Below are positions 22,022 through 29,738 of a stretch of 42,287 nucleotides of DNA, piece by piece. The DNA lies in IMG/VR virus record IMGVR_UViG_3300020152_000011, positions 1 through 42,287 of that record; one strand, given 5' to 3'. A model generated the notes under the pieces. That model ran no database searches, was not told the origin of the DNA, and worked only from the letters and a program-made list of their open reading frames with translations. Each line of letters starts with the position of its first letter. The first letter of the stretch is position 1. This DNA comes from a virus. The position numbers and the translations under genes were made by a program.

Positions 22022-22804
22022 ATGAGCTGGTTTGTCATCGACGACAAGTGGCACTCGCACCCGAAGGTGGTCGGCATCTCGCTCGCTGCTGCAGGGCTGT
22101 GGGCGAAGGCCGGCTCGTGGTGCGGCGATCACCTGACGGACGGCGCTGTGCCGCGCTCGCTGCCGCGTTCCTGGGGAGCCGATGCAGAGCTCGCCCAAGA
22201 GCTCGTGACCGCAGGCCTGTGGATCGAGACCGAGGCCGGCTGGCAGTTCCACGACTGGCTCGATCGCAACCCAAGCAGGGAGTCGATCCTCGCCAAGCGG
22301 AAGGCGGACGCCGACCGGAAAGCGAAGGGCAGAGCTTCCCAAGCGAAGCCGAAGCGACTCCGAAAAGAGTCCGAGCGGAGTCCGCGCGGACTCCCGGCGG
22401 AATCCAACGGTCCCTCTCCCTCTCCCTCTCCCAATTCAGAAGAGAGAGAGAGCGCGCGCCCGAGTTTTCGAGAGCCAGCGAAGATCCAAGAGGCCGAGAC
22501 AGCCTGGATTCGCCTCGGCAGGCACTACCAAGCCCTCTTCAACGCAGAGCAGGAAGGCTCGAGAAACCCGCGTATTTACGACGAACAGCGGATCGTCAGC
22601 ACCGACGCGCCGCAGTTCCGAAAGCTCGCCGAACTTGTCCGCGCGGAGTCACAGCGGACAGGCGTGGGACAACGCGCGGTCTTCGAAGCGACAGCGCTGT
22701 CTTTCCTGCGTGACTCCAAGCAGCAAGCGAAGGGACTCGTCCTGGAGTTCTTCGTTCGCGACTTCGCGCACCACGCAACTCGATCGCTGGAGGCCGCCTC
22801 GTGA
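22022..22804 (+). CDS. Phage replication initiator (winged-helix, O-like)
   Basis: 260 aa, ATG 22022. Residues 1-85 form a winged-helix pattern typical of phage replication proteins (WFVIDDKWHSHPKV, AAGLWAKAGSWCGDHLTDG, WQFHDWLDRNPSR). A basic, low-complexity linker (about 90-150) is followed by a helical C-terminal domain. It directly precedes the DnaB helicase gene with a GTGA overlap, so it probably binds the origin and loads the helicase. Repeats within the linker coding region may be that origin. Confidence 0.75.
   Translation: MSWFVIDDKWHSHPKVVGISLAAAGLWAKAGSWCGDHLTDGAVPRSLPRSWGADAELAQELVTAGLWIETEAGWQFHDWLDRNPSRESILAKRKADADRKAKGRASQAKPKRLRKESERSPRGLPAESNGPSPSPSPNSEERESARPSFREPAKIQEAETAWIRLGRHYQALFNAEQEGSRNPRIYDEQRIVSTDAPQFRKLAELVRAESQRTGVGQRAVFEATALSFLRDSKQQAKGLVLEFFVRDFAHHATRSLEAAS
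22356..22455. other. Candidate replication origin inside the initiator gene
   Basis: Inverted copies of GAGTCCG/CGGACTC cluster at 22356-22394, including a perfect 18-bp palindrome GGAGTCCGC-GCGGACTCC (22377-22394). A polypyrimidine tract of CCCTCT repeats (22411-22431), the short AATTCA spacer and a GA-repeat tract follow. Iterons plus an unwinding-prone tract within the initiator gene mirror lambda ori in gene O. The amino acids here are low complexity (PSPSPSP), consistent with DNA-level constraint. Confidence 0.4.
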
Positions 22805-24084
22805 AGAACCAAGTCCCGTGCACCGACGTCGCCTCCGAAGCGCTCTACCTCCGGAGCTGCATCGGCGTGGAGACGCGACCGCAGTTCGACCACATGCAGG
22901 ACGCCGAAGCGCGCCTCGAGCCGTCCGACTTCTTCAGCGACCGTCTGCGCGCGCTCGCTGAGCTCGTGTGGGCTCGCGTCGACGCCAAGCAGGTGGTTTG
23001 GAAGGCCGAGCTCAAGCTCGCTGCGCCGCAGCTCGCCGACGAGATCGACCGCGTGCTCGCGCAGCCTGGCGAGCTCGAGCAGAAAGCCGGCCCGCTGGCC
23101 GATCACCTCCGGGCTCTCGCCCGCCGGCGGCGGAAGTACGAGACCCTGACGCGCGCCGCTGCAGCCCTCGCTCGGGGCGAGGAGGAGGCTGCCGACGAGC
23201 ACGTGCTCAACGTGACCAGCGAGCAGACCGAGCAGCGCTCGAGCGAGTACCTCGGATCGCATGAGGTCGTATGGGCCGCCGTCGACGAGGAGCGACGCTC
23301 GCGCACCGAGACCGGCCACAGGCGCACGGGCTTTGTGATGCTCGACCGCGCGATCACGAACCTACGCGCGAAGACGCTGACGGTGATCGGCGGCACGACC
23401 GGGGCAGGGAAGAGCTCGCTCATGCTCGCGATGGCGCTGAATCAGGCGCGTCGCGGCGTTCCCGTTGGGATCGTGTCGTGCGAGGACGCAGAGACCGTGT
23501 GGGGCGAGCGCGTCTTCGCGCACATCATCGACCGCACGATCGACGGCGTGACCGACATCGACGCGGACACGGCGTCACGCACGGCAGCGGACCTTCCGCT
23601 ACACTTCGCCTTCGAGCTCGGGCGCCCGCTGCGCGACGTGCTCCGCGCGATGCGCCACCTCGTGCGCAAACACGGCTGCCAGGTGGTTTACGTGGACTAC
23701 CTGCAGGCGATCGCGGACCCGCAGAAGACCAAGCGAGCCGAGTTCATCTCGAACGCCGCATCGCGCATCAAGGCGCAGGGGCAGGAGCTCGGCGTGACCA
23801 CGGTGCTCGGCTCGCAAGTGTCGCGGCCGTCCAAGGAAAAGCCGTTCGGCGAGATCTTCTTCAACGACCTGAAGGAGTCGGGCGACATCGAGAACATGTC
23901 CGAGGTCATCGCCTTGCTCTGGAAGAACGGCGACAAGGACAACAGCCTCACGCTGGGCAAGATCGCCAAGATCAAGTGGTCGAGCGCGCGCCCGCGCTTC
24001 CAGGTGCAGCGATCGCAAGCTGGCTCGATCGTCGGCGTGCAACCCATGCTGCAGCCAGTGGCTGCGGCCGGAAATGACTACTGA
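22801..24084 (+). CDS. Replicative DNA helicase, DnaB family
   Basis: 427 aa, GTG 22801 overlapping the initiator stop (GTGA). The N-terminal domain (1-150) is helical. The RecA-like domain has Walker A GGTTGAGKSS (197-206), Walker B VVYVDYLQ (295-302), then VLGSQVSR and DLKESGDIENMSEVI, as in DnaB. It would unwind DNA 5' to 3' at the phage fork. Length is near that of bacterial DnaB (about 450-470). Confidence 0.93.
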   Translation: MKNQVPCTDVASEALYLRSCIGVETRPQFDHMQDAEARLEPSDFFSDRLRALAELVWARVDAKQVVWKAELKLAAPQLADEIDRVLAQPGELEQKAGPLADHLRALARRRRKYETLTRAAAALARGEEEAADEHVLNVTSEQTEQRSSEYLGSHEVVWAAVDEERRSRTETGHRRTGFVMLDRAITNLRAKTLTVIGGTTGAGKSSLMLAMALNQARRGVPVGIVSCEDAETVWGERVFAHIIDRTIDGVTDIDADTASRTAADLPLHFAFELGRPLRDVLRAMRHLVRKHGCQVVYVDYLQAIADPQKTKRAEFISNAASRIKAQGQELGVTTVLGSQVSRPSKEKPFGEIFFNDLKESGDIENMSEVIALLWKNGDKDNSLTLGKIAKIKWSSARPRFQVQRSQAGSIVGVQPMLQPVAAAGNDY

Positions 24085-24250
24085 GTGCGAGGACGGCATG
24101 CCATGGACCGAGTTTGTCAAACAGCAGCAGGTACCCGCGGTGGAGCGCCAGAAGCGCTGTGCGACGTGTTGGCGCGGGCTATCGCGCTGCTCTTGCCCGA
24201 ACGGCCCGCCGACGGTGCCGCAGATACTTCGCGAGATGGCGCAGCCGTGA
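24074..24250 (+). CDS. Small Cys-rich protein
   Basis: 58 aa, ATG 24074, overlapping the helicase 3' end by 11 nt. The centre has CATCWRGLSRCSCP, four Cys in a zinc-finger-like spacing, plus an additional Cys near the start. A longer competing frame over the same bases lacks such a motif. Function unknown; probably a DNA- or protein-binding accessory in the replication operon. Confidence 0.55.
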   Translation: MTTECEDGMPWTEFVKQQQVPAVERQKRCATCWRGLSRCSCPNGPPTVPQILREMAQP

Positions 24251-24269
24251 GCGAGCGCGAGGGCGCCGA

Positions 24270-24593
24270 GTGAGCGAAGCGCAACAGAGTCTGGGCGTGG
24301 GTGCTTCGACGGAAATAGTTCCGGTGTCGCCCACGTCGGATCGTCACGGCTCGGGGCACAAGCCCGATAGCCGCCCAGGCAAATCAGAAACCGCCCCGGG
24401 CCGTGACGTTCGTTTCGAGACGAACATGTACACGTCGCTGCTGCCGTCCAGCTCGCTCCAACTCGGCATGCGCATCGTGCGCGCCGAGCATTGCTACCGC
24501 TGCGGTCGCGAGACGAGCCACGGGCTGAAACTGATCGAGCTCAAGCCGCGTACGTGGGAACAGCAGTGCAACGGATGCAGCCAAGAGCGGTAG
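24270..24593 (+). CDS. Protein with C-terminal zinc ribbon
   Basis: 107 aa from GTG 24270. The first 60 residues are Ser/Gly/Pro-rich and probably disordered. The C-terminal 40 have CYRCGRET and QCNGCSQER, a CxxC...CxxC zinc ribbon. The context (helicase, RusA-like and methyltransferase genes) suggests nucleic-acid work, but the family is not recognised. Confidence 0.6.
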   Translation: MSEAQQSLGVGASTEIVPVSPTSDRHGSGHKPDSRPGKSETAPGRDVRFETNMYTSLLPSSSLQLGMRIVRAEHCYRCGRETSHGLKLIELKPRTWEQQCNGCSQER

Positions 24594-24610
24594 GAAAGGG
24601 AGGGGGCGTG

Positions 24611-25027
24611 ATGCAGGTGACCGAGGTGAAACCAAAGAAGCGAGTGAAGCGCGACTTCATCCGAACGCGCTCGCACACCGATCGCGACGGTCGGCTGTGC
24701 GTCGACATCGGGATGCGCATCACCAACCCGCTCAACAGCAGCTGGGGCCGCTGGCAGGTTCGCGCCGGCGAGCGCAAGCGTCAGCGCGCGAAGTTCGCGA
24801 TCGCTGTCGCCGACGCGACTCCGCCGCTGCTCGTGCGTGAGATCACGTTCATCCGGTACGCACCGCGCCCGCTCGACTCGGACGGGTTGCAAGCGGCGTT
24901 CAAGAGCTTCCGCGACGAGGCGTGCGTGTGGCTCGGTGCGGCGGACGACTCGGCGCGCTCGGGCCTCGCGTTCAAGTACGAGCAGTACCAGCAGCACGAG
25001 TACGGCGTGCGCGTGAGGTTCGCATGA
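24611..25027 (+). CDS. RusA-like protein (possible Holliday-junction endonuclease)
   Basis: 138 aa, ATG 24611 after a GGGAGGGGG ribosome site. Basic residues and SSWGRWQVRAGERKRQRA near the middle are followed by a beta strand (REITFIRYAPR). Then come RPLDSDGLQAAFKSFRDEAC and a terminal QQHEYGVRVRF. This order (Arg/Asp-rich D-x-D-x-L helix, then a short Asp motif and a strand) resembles RusA-type resolvases in phage replication modules. The match is by pattern, and the catalytic Asp set is incomplete to my eye. Confidence 0.5.
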   Translation: MQVTEVKPKKRVKRDFIRTRSHTDRDGRLCVDIGMRITNPLNSSWGRWQVRAGERKRQRAKFAIAVADATPPLLVREITFIRYAPRPLDSDGLQAAFKSFRDEACVWLGAADDSARSGLAFKYEQYQQHEYGVRVRFA

Positions 25028-25626
25028 CCCAGATCGAACTCATCCCGGGCACGAATCGCGACGTGTCCAAAAGTCAGTGGTTTTCGCCGCCCGAGCTCGC
25101 ACAGCGCGTGGTCGAGTGGGCGTTCGAGGGTCGCGCGATGGAACGCCTCGGAGCGCGCGTGCTCGAACCAAGCGCCGGCAACGGTGCACTCGTTCGGCCG
25201 CTCGTGGCTGCGGGGGCGGACGTGTACGCGGTCGAGATCGACATGCGATACGCCGATGAACTGCGAGCGCTCGAATGCGTCGCATGGGTGGGCGATGACT
25301 TCCTCGAGTACCAGCTCGGCGAGTGGCCAGAGTTCGATCTGTGCGTGATGAACCCGCCCTACGAGAACGGGCTCGACGTCGCGTTCATCCTGCACGCGCT
25401 GAAGTTCGCGCCGCGGGTGGTCGGCATCTTCCGCTCGCAAATCCTCCACGGCAAAGCGCGCAAGCGTGAGCTGTGGACCAAGGTCCGCCCGACGCGCATC
25501 GCGTTCCTGACCGAGCGGCCCGACTTCGGCGGCGACCACGGGGCCATGACGGACTTCGTAGTGCTCGAGCTCGTGAAGCACCCCCAGCACCTCTCGTGGT
25601 CTCAAGCCAAGTGCGAGTGGTGGTGA
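25024..25626 (+). CDS. Adenine-specific DNA methyltransferase
   Basis: 200 aa, ATG 25024 overlapping the preceding stop (ATGA). KSQWFSPPELAQRVV is the usual entry to this fold. Motif I is VLEPSAGNGALV (47-58, SAM binding) and motif IV is NPPY (110-113), the N6-adenine catalytic motif. No restriction partner is nearby, so it is an orphan, likely protecting phage DNA from host restriction or affecting regulation. The target site cannot be read from sequence. Confidence 0.85.
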   Translation: MTQIELIPGTNRDVSKSQWFSPPELAQRVVEWAFEGRAMERLGARVLEPSAGNGALVRPLVAAGADVYAVEIDMRYADELRALECVAWVGDDFLEYQLGEWPEFDLCVMNPPYENGLDVAFILHALKFAPRVVGIFRSQILHGKARKRELWTKVRPTRIAFLTERPDFGGDHGAMTDFVVLELVKHPQHLSWSQAKCEWW

Positions 25627-25862
25627 TGTCCCGCGCACCGACCTTGCGTGCAGCGCGCGAGTGCTCTCGCTGCGGCACCATCCACCAGCGCAAGCACTCG
25701 TGGTGCCTGACCTGCAGCCGCGAGCGTGACCGCGAGGCCAACGCACGCGACCCACGCACCGGCTTCCAGCGCGTCACCGAGGGCTGGCAGCCGAGCAAAG
25801 CCCCGGCGCCTCCACCCGGCTTCGACCCGCGCGACCGCACCATCGGGCGGCCCCATGGCTGA
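25626..25862 (+). CDS. Small zinc-knuckle protein
   Basis: 78 aa, ATG 25626 in a TGATG overlap; a GTG 3 bp upstream is possible. CSRCGTIHQRKHSWCLTC is a CxxC...CxxC finger, and a basic and Pro-rich C-terminus follows (PAPPPGFDPRDR). Last gene of the rightward early operon. The finger resembles the short HNH-associated or recombination-endonuclease knuckles, but no HNH residues follow, so no nuclease is claimed. Confidence 0.65.
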   Translation: MSRAPTLRAARECSRCGTIHQRKHSWCLTCSRERDREANARDPRTGFQRVTEGWQPSKAPAPPPGFDPRDRTIGRPHG

Positions 25863-25866
25863 AGAC

Positions 25867-26067
25867 CTACTCCGCCGCCTCAGCGATCGCAGGAGGCTCT
25901 TCCTCGCGCAACTCGAGCCGGAGCATGTCGCCGTCCATCGTGACCGCCTCGAGGCCGTGGCGACCCTCCCTGAGCCTCATCCACCACGCGCTCGCAACTT
26001 GCCGCCGCCCCAACTCCATCACCAACGCTGCGTGTGTATCCACCGTGATCAATCGCTCGGTTTGCAT
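25867..26067 (-). CDS. Small hypothetical protein
   Basis: 66 aa from ATG 26067, selected because AAGGA lies 8 nt upstream; ATG 26076 is too close to it. It is mixed alpha/beta and ends acidic (LRLELREEEPPAIAEAAE). It is convergent with the zinc-knuckle gene, 4 bp apart. No known family. Confidence 0.55.
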   Translation of the reverse strand: MQTERLITVDTHAALVMELGRRQVASAWWMRLREGRHGLEAVTMDGDMLRLELREEEPPAIAEAAE

Positions 26068-26093
26068 GCGCGCCATCCTTCCGCGGCGGCGCG

Positions 26094-26291
26094 TCAGCAG
26101 GATTCGTGCCTCGCGAGCGCGTCCATGCCAGCTACGAGCACCTCGCGCACGCTGCGCCCCTGCGTCTCGATCTCACGCAGACGCTCGCGCTCTGCAGGCG
26201 TCACGCGCACTGTTACGTTGACCGAACGGACCTCGGCCGGAGGCTTGAACGCCTTCCGGCCGGCCCCAGCGCGCTTACCGCCGCGCGTCAC
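26094..26291 (-). CDS. Small RHH-like DNA-binding protein
   Basis: 65 aa, GTG 26291. The N-terminus TRGGKRAGAGRKAFKPP is a basic arm common in phage and plasmid proteins. It is followed by a strand-helix-helix unit (VNVTVRVTPAERERLREIE, then SVREVLVAGMDAL) in the ribbon-helix-helix pattern. Probably a transcriptional regulator acting at the promoter just upstream or at the late region. Confidence 0.65.
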   Translation of the reverse strand: MTRGGKRAGAGRKAFKPPAEVRSVNVTVRVTPAERERLREIETQGRSVREVLVAGMDALARHESC

Positions 26292-26451
26292 GTTCCCGCC
26301 CCTCGGCGGCCATCTCGATCAGATTCTCGATGTCCGCGTGCTCGTCGGATGTGATGTCCCCCGACTCCAGCGCGGCATCTGCCGCCGCCTGCAACGCTTC
26401 GTCGGTCGTGGTCGCAGCCTCAGCCATCGCGCGCAGTGCCTTGTAGTCCAT
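26275..26451 (-). CDS. Small acidic helical protein
   Basis: 58 aa from ATG 26451, with GGGGAG at 8-12 nt upstream; longer starts at 26478 (ATG) and 26529 (TTG) are possible but the last would overlap the promoter. Helical, Ala/Glu/Asp-rich (TTTDEALQAAADAALESG). First gene of a three-gene leftward group. Function unknown. Confidence 0.55.
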   Translation of the reverse strand: MDYKALRAMAEAATTTDEALQAAADAALESGDITSDEHADIENLIEMAAEGRERDARR

Positions 26452-26493
26452 GCCCTCAGCTCCCCGTTGCGCCGGCATCGCGCCGACACAGAG

Positions 26494-26522
26494 AACATAG
26501 GCGCGCCTTTTGATTTGCGCAA
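26494..26522 (-). promoter_or_regulatory. Predicted promoter of the small leftward group
   Basis: Minus-strand -35 TTGCGC (26517-26522) and -10 TATGTT (26494-26499) with 17-bp spacing. Start near 26487, leaving a leader of about 35 nt before ATG 26451. Confidence 0.5.
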
Positions 26523-26529
26523 GCGTCAA

Positions 26530-26747
26530 TCAAACGCCTCAAGGCGATTTGTCCCACCTGCTCGCGTTCTCAGTGCTCTGGTAGGATTGGGGGAGGACGG
26601 GGCGGGGCAATGCAGACGTAGACGTCTGAGATTACGCGCGAGCGTACGCGCCCGGACTAAGCATTCAGCCCCTGCACCACTGCCCCACCGTGGCTTGACG
26701 CTACGTGGCACCCCTGTCACAGAATCTCGAAACGTTCGAGGTTCGCC
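26530..26747. other. Divergent control region before the late operon
   Basis: This 218-bp gap separates leftward and rightward groups. It has a perfect inverted repeat CAGACGT-AG-ACGTCTG (26613-26628) and a GC-rich repeat just after it. A TTGACG (26693-26698) could be the -35 of the late promoter, but no good -10 is seen at the right distance. No gene was found. Confidence 0.4.
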
Positions 26748-27230
26748 ATGAAAGGCGGTGGTGTTTCATGTGAAACGAAAGTCAAGCGTGCCGAGCAGAA
26801 GGCCGCCAGCAGGCTTGCGGCAGTCAACGCCAAGGAGGCCGCGGCGGCTGAGATACGTCGCCAGCGCGCTGTCGGCGAAGCGCTCGACCTGCAGGCGCAG
26901 CTGGACGAGGTGCGTGGTGGAAAGCTCGTCGTGCCCGAGGCGATCGCACAGGGCGACCTCACGCGGCTCACCATGGCCATGTGGGCGCGCGGCGTGACCG
27001 TGCTCGATGACCTGTCGCGCAACGCGCCCAGCCTGCGTGTGCGGCTGCGAGCTGCAGACGCGCTCACGGTCAGAGCGCACGAGATGGCAGAGCTGCTTTC
27101 CGGCGCGAACGGCGACAAGAACGTTGTGCAGTCGCAGCCATTGGCGGCAGCTCCTGAGGCAGTGCTGACCAAAGAACAGGCCTGCGAGGTGCTGCAGCTG
27201 CGGCGCAAGCTCGCGGCAAGGGGTGCGTGA
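26748..27230 (+). CDS. Possible terminase small subunit
   Basis: 160 aa, ATG 26748, first gene of the rightward late operon. The N-terminal 55 residues are basic and helical (VKRAEQKAASRLAAVNAKEA). The middle has GVTVLDDLSRNAPSLRVRLR followed by AADALTVRAHEM, an Arg-rich helical repeat pattern seen in small terminase-like proteins. It lies 2.8 kb before the large terminase, further than usual. The assignment is tentative; a regulator is the alternative. Confidence 0.4.
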   Translation: MKGGGVSCETKVKRAEQKAASRLAAVNAKEAAAAEIRRQRAVGEALDLQAQLDEVRGGKLVVPEAIAQGDLTRLTMAMWARGVTVLDDLSRNAPSLRVRLRAADALTVRAHEMAELLSGANGDKNVVQSQPLAAAPEAVLTKEQACEVLQLRRKLAARGA

Positions 27231-27814
27231 TGGTGCTTCCAGATCCAGATGCAGCGATTGTCGACGCGCTCGAGAGAATCGAAGAGCTCGAGAAGCGCGA
27301 GGGCATCCCAGTGGCGTGGGCCAACGCGCATACGCTTCTCGAGGCGCGCATCGAAGCGATCGAGCGGCTCTTCAGCGGCGATCGCGGCATCAACGCGTGG
27401 ATCGCTACGACGAAGCACCACGGCGACCAGATCGACGGGCTGCTCGGGGACATCGAGCGAAACCGCAAACTCGTGGCGCGCATCGAAGCGCTGGACAAGC
27501 GCCTGTGTGGCAACTGGGCCGACGCAATGGATCGCATCGAAGCGCTGGAGGGCGAGCATCTGAGCATTGCCCATCGCACCAGCGCCATGGAGCGCGACCG
27601 CTCGCTACACGCCGACCGCTGGCACGCGACCTACAACGCGACGCTGACGGGGTTGATCGCGAACTCGCGCGACTTCGGGACGACAGACTTCCAACACGAC
27701 GAAGCGCGCAAAGCCGCCGACCGCGCCCACGGCCCGCTCGAGCAGGAGTGCTCGTATGGTGGCTGTGCGATCCCGGGCAACCATGCGCACGACGACACGG
27801 AGCCCAAGCCGTGA
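27230..27814 (+). CDS. Coiled-coil protein sharing a domain with the 13731 gene
   Basis: 194 aa, ATG 27230 in a TGATG overlap (GTG 27227 possible). The N-terminal 125 residues are repeats of a helical unit with RIEAIERL / RIEALDKRL / RIEALEGE. The C-terminal 60 residues (DRWHATYNATLTGL ... AHGPLEQEC) match the leftward gene between int and attP. Function unknown. Confidence 0.65.
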   Translation: MVLPDPDAAIVDALERIEELEKREGIPVAWANAHTLLEARIEAIERLFSGDRGINAWIATTKHHGDQIDGLLGDIERNRKLVARIEALDKRLCGNWADAMDRIEALEGEHLSIAHRTSAMERDRSLHADRWHATYNATLTGLIANSRDFGTTDFQHDEARKAADRAHGPLEQECSYGGCAIPGNHAHDDTEPKP

Positions 27815-27972
27815 CCCGTGAGTTCATAGAGGTACGCACAGCTGATCTCCGCGAGCTGATCGAGGCGGCGCGCATGCTGCACGATCATCTCGAGTACATC
27901 GGGATGACTCGCGAAGAGGACGAGCCGATGCAACGGCTGAAAGCCATCCTCGATAGGTTCGACGGCAAATGA
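27811..27972 (+). CDS. Small hypothetical protein
   Basis: 53 aa, GTG 27811 (GTGA overlap). It is helical (ADLRELIEAARMLHDHLEYI, later PMQRLKAILDRFDG). It is coupled to genes on both sides. No known family. Confidence 0.55.
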   Translation: MTREFIEVRTADLRELIEAARMLHDHLEYIGMTREEDEPMQRLKAILDRFDGK

Positions 27973-28253
27973 CCCGTGAACCCACGCTGATCGGGTTGCA
28001 GCCGATCGTGCTGACCGCCGAGGACTGCGCGAGCATCGACCTCGACAAGCTGCAGAACGGCTCGTGCGTGTTCGTTCGCTTCCGCTGCTCGGCGAGTTGC
28101 ACGCGTTGCCGCGACCTGCAGCAGCCGAAGCTCACTGCCGCCCAGTGGCGCGAGCGCGCGCGGTGGATTCGCTACTGGGGCGAGCATCGCGGATGGGACT
28201 GGCTGCATGTCGCCGCCGAAGCCTGGGAGCGCGAGCACAGGAGGACAGCATGA
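27969..28253 (+). CDS. Small Cys-containing hypothetical protein
   Basis: 94 aa, ATG 27969 (ATGA overlap). FRCSASCTRCRD gives three Cys in finger-like spacing, followed by an aromatic helix (ERARWIRYWGEHRGWDWLHV). The order suggests a small zinc-binding domain joined to a protein-interaction helix. Function unknown. Confidence 0.6.
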   Translation: MTREPTLIGLQPIVLTAEDCASIDLDKLQNGSCVFVRFRCSASCTRCRDLQQPKLTAAQWRERARWIRYWGEHRGWDWLHVAAEAWEREHRRTA

Positions 28254-28714
28254 GCACTTGGGACATGGCGCGGCTCGCGAGCAAGCGACCGCTACCGAAG
28301 AAGCGCAAGCCGATCGGGCCGGTGGGCTCCGCCGACGAGTTGATCAAGAAGATCGTCGCCGGCGAGATTCCGGCCCCGGACTGGAAAGGCTGCCGCGCGT
28401 GCGGATACCACGTGTGCAGCTGCGAGCGGCCCAAGTGGCAGCGCACGCCCGCGTTGGGCCACCTCGACACGCTGCCGCCCGAGCAGCAGACCACGGGCGA
28501 TCACATCGCGAAGAGGCGCGCGGAGGCTTTGCCCGGAAGCCGTCTCGATCTCGCCAGCGCGCTCGCCGAGCAGTTCGACGAGCGCAAGCGCAAGCAGGCG
28601 ATCGACCTGATCATCTCGGGTGAGTTCAAGCACGACTACCGGGTCGACCTCTACGGCGGCATCAAGGTCGTCGTGGATCCCAACCTTCCACCCGGAGCCT
28701 GGCACTTCAAATGA
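28250..28714 (+). CDS. Hypothetical protein with zinc-knuckle motif
   Basis: 154 aa, ATG 28250 (ATGA overlap). A basic N-terminus (RPLPKKRKPIGP) is followed by CRACGYHVCSC, four Cys likely to bind zinc at about residues 48-58. A helical region and a beta-type C-terminus follow (DYRVDLYGGIKVVVDPN). No family recognised. Confidence 0.6.
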   Translation: MSTWDMARLASKRPLPKKRKPIGPVGSADELIKKIVAGEIPAPDWKGCRACGYHVCSCERPKWQRTPALGHLDTLPPEQQTTGDHIAKRRAEALPGSRLDLASALAEQFDERKRKQAIDLIISGEFKHDYRVDLYGGIKVVVDPNLPPGAWHFK

Positions 28715-28944
28715 AAGCACTCACACTCGCAATCCTCCTCGCCGCCACCAACGGCTGCGCATCCACCATTCCACAAACCGTCTACGACTCGCTCGCGGCC
28801 TCTATCTCCGCGACGCGCAGTGCGTGGACCGCCCTGTGCACCGACAAAGCCGAAGGCGAGAGCGCGGCCTGCGATGCGTCCTACGGGCCGCTGAAGGTCG
28901 CTGTCGACGAATACACGAAGTTCAACGAGGAGCTGAAGAAGTGA
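28711..28944 (+). CDS. Small putative lipoprotein
   Basis: 77 aa, ATG 28711 (ATGA overlap). It has a short signal peptide with lipobox-like end (LLAATNGC, Cys16); Asn before Gly makes the box imperfect. The mature chain is helical with two further Cys that could form a disulphide. It could be an outer-membrane Rz1-like spanin part, but the Pro-rich character of Rz1 is absent. Confidence 0.6.
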   Translation: MKALTLAILLAATNGCASTIPQTVYDSLAASISATRSAWTALCTDKAEGESAACDASYGPLKVAVDEYTKFNEELKK

Positions 28945-29051
28945 TCGACGCCATTCGCAAAGGTCTCGCGTGGATAGGCAAGCTGATCGGCCTGCGACCC
29001 GGGCCCGACATCGCGCCGATGCCGCCGCGCAAACAGAAGAGCACCGAGTGA
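28941..29051 (+). CDS. Small amphipathic peptide
   Basis: 36 aa, GTG 28941 (GTGA overlap) to TGA 29051. It has an amphipathic helix (IDAIRKGLAWIGKLIGL) and a basic Pro-containing tail. It exactly fills the gap between two coupled genes, which supports it. Function unknown; membrane association is likely. Confidence 0.45.
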   Translation: MIDAIRKGLAWIGKLIGLRPGPDIAPMPPRKQKSTE

Positions 29052-29263
29052 TCCGCGACACCATCGCGCTCGTGCTGTTCTCCGCCGCGCTCTTCTGCCT
29101 GGCAATGGGCGCGGTGGTGTTCTTCACGGGGTGCAGGCCGGAGGGGCCGCACCTGCGGGGTCAGCGGTACTCCGAGGACTGCAAAAGCTGGGTGGAGCAG
29201 TGCACGCAGACCCGGATCTACGAAGAGTGCGTGACCGACTCGCGCAAGCTGGGCTGCAAGTGA
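29048..29263 (+). CDS. Small Cys-rich membrane protein
   Basis: 71 aa, GTG 29048 (GTGA overlap). One N-terminal transmembrane helix (IALVLFSAALFCLAMGAVVFF) is followed by a Cys-rich domain (GC, DCKSW, EQCTQT, EECVTD, LGCK). The even spread of Cys suggests disulphides in the periplasm or outside. A lipoprotein is less likely because the Cys after the helix (TGC) sits too far in. Function unknown. Confidence 0.6.
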   Translation: MIRDTIALVLFSAALFCLAMGAVVFFTGCRPEGPHLRGQRYSEDCKSWVEQCTQTRIYEECVTDSRKLGCK

Positions 29264-29472
29264 CCATCCTCCGGCGGATCGGCGAGTGGATACGCGCGCG
29301 CCTCCTCGGCCCGGCCACGTACTTCAACCACTGGTTGCCCGAGGACGACAGCCCCGAGCAGTGGGCGGTAGGCGCGCAGCGGTGCTTCTACTGCCTCACG
29401 CATCGCACGTCGCCGTCGTGGCGCTACAGGTGCCCGAGGCGCAGACCACCAAGCGTCGAGGTAGACGCGTGA
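29260..29472 (+). CDS. Small hypothetical protein
   Basis: 70 aa, GTG 29260 (GTGA overlap). It starts with a basic amphipathic helix (RRIGEWIRARLLG). CFYCLTHRT and a Cys further on (YRCPRRRP) give a finger-like arrangement. Function unknown. Confidence 0.55.
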   Translation: MTILRRIGEWIRARLLGPATYFNHWLPEDDSPEQWAVGAQRCFYCLTHRTSPSWRYRCPRRRPPSVEVDA

Positions 29473-29738
29473 AGGTCACGAAGCAGCGCGAAGGCGTCTA
29501 CGGTTGCTCGGTTTGGCGCGCGACCATCGAGGATGGCTCCGCCGTTGGGTGGGCCAAGGACGGCACCACAGAACCGCCCGGCGATCAAATCCGCATCGAT
29601 GTTTCGGCTCCGACGAAGCGGGAGCTCGACGCGCTCGTTGGCCTGGTCAAAGCATGGCTCAAGAAGAACCCTCGCCGATATGCGGCCATCGAGCGTGAGT
29701 GTCGCAAGCGCTGGGCGAAGGAGGACGCGAAGTCTTGA
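29469..29738 (+). CDS. Small basic hypothetical protein
   Basis: 89 aa, GTG 29469 (GTGA overlap). A beta-rich N-terminal half (YGCSVWRATIEDGSAVGW) is followed by two basic helices (LVGLVKAWLKKNPRRYAAIE). No recognised family. Confidence 0.55.
   Translation: MKVTKQREGVYGCSVWRATIEDGSAVGWAKDGTTEPPGDQIRIDVSAPTKRELDALVGLVKAWLKKNPRRYAAIERECRKRWAKEDAKS

Noticed and set aside
22801-24084. RecA or primase-helicase identity for this ATPase
   Set aside because: Motif order and the C-terminal DLKESGDIENMSEVI segment fit DnaB; no primase zinc or TOPRIM motif is present.
25626-25862. HNH endonuclease
   Set aside because: Zinc-knuckle cysteines are present, but no following H-N-H residues are found.
26693-26725. 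Sigma-54 type promoter (TGGCAC) before the late operon
   Set aside because: No GC dinucleotide at the required -12 position.
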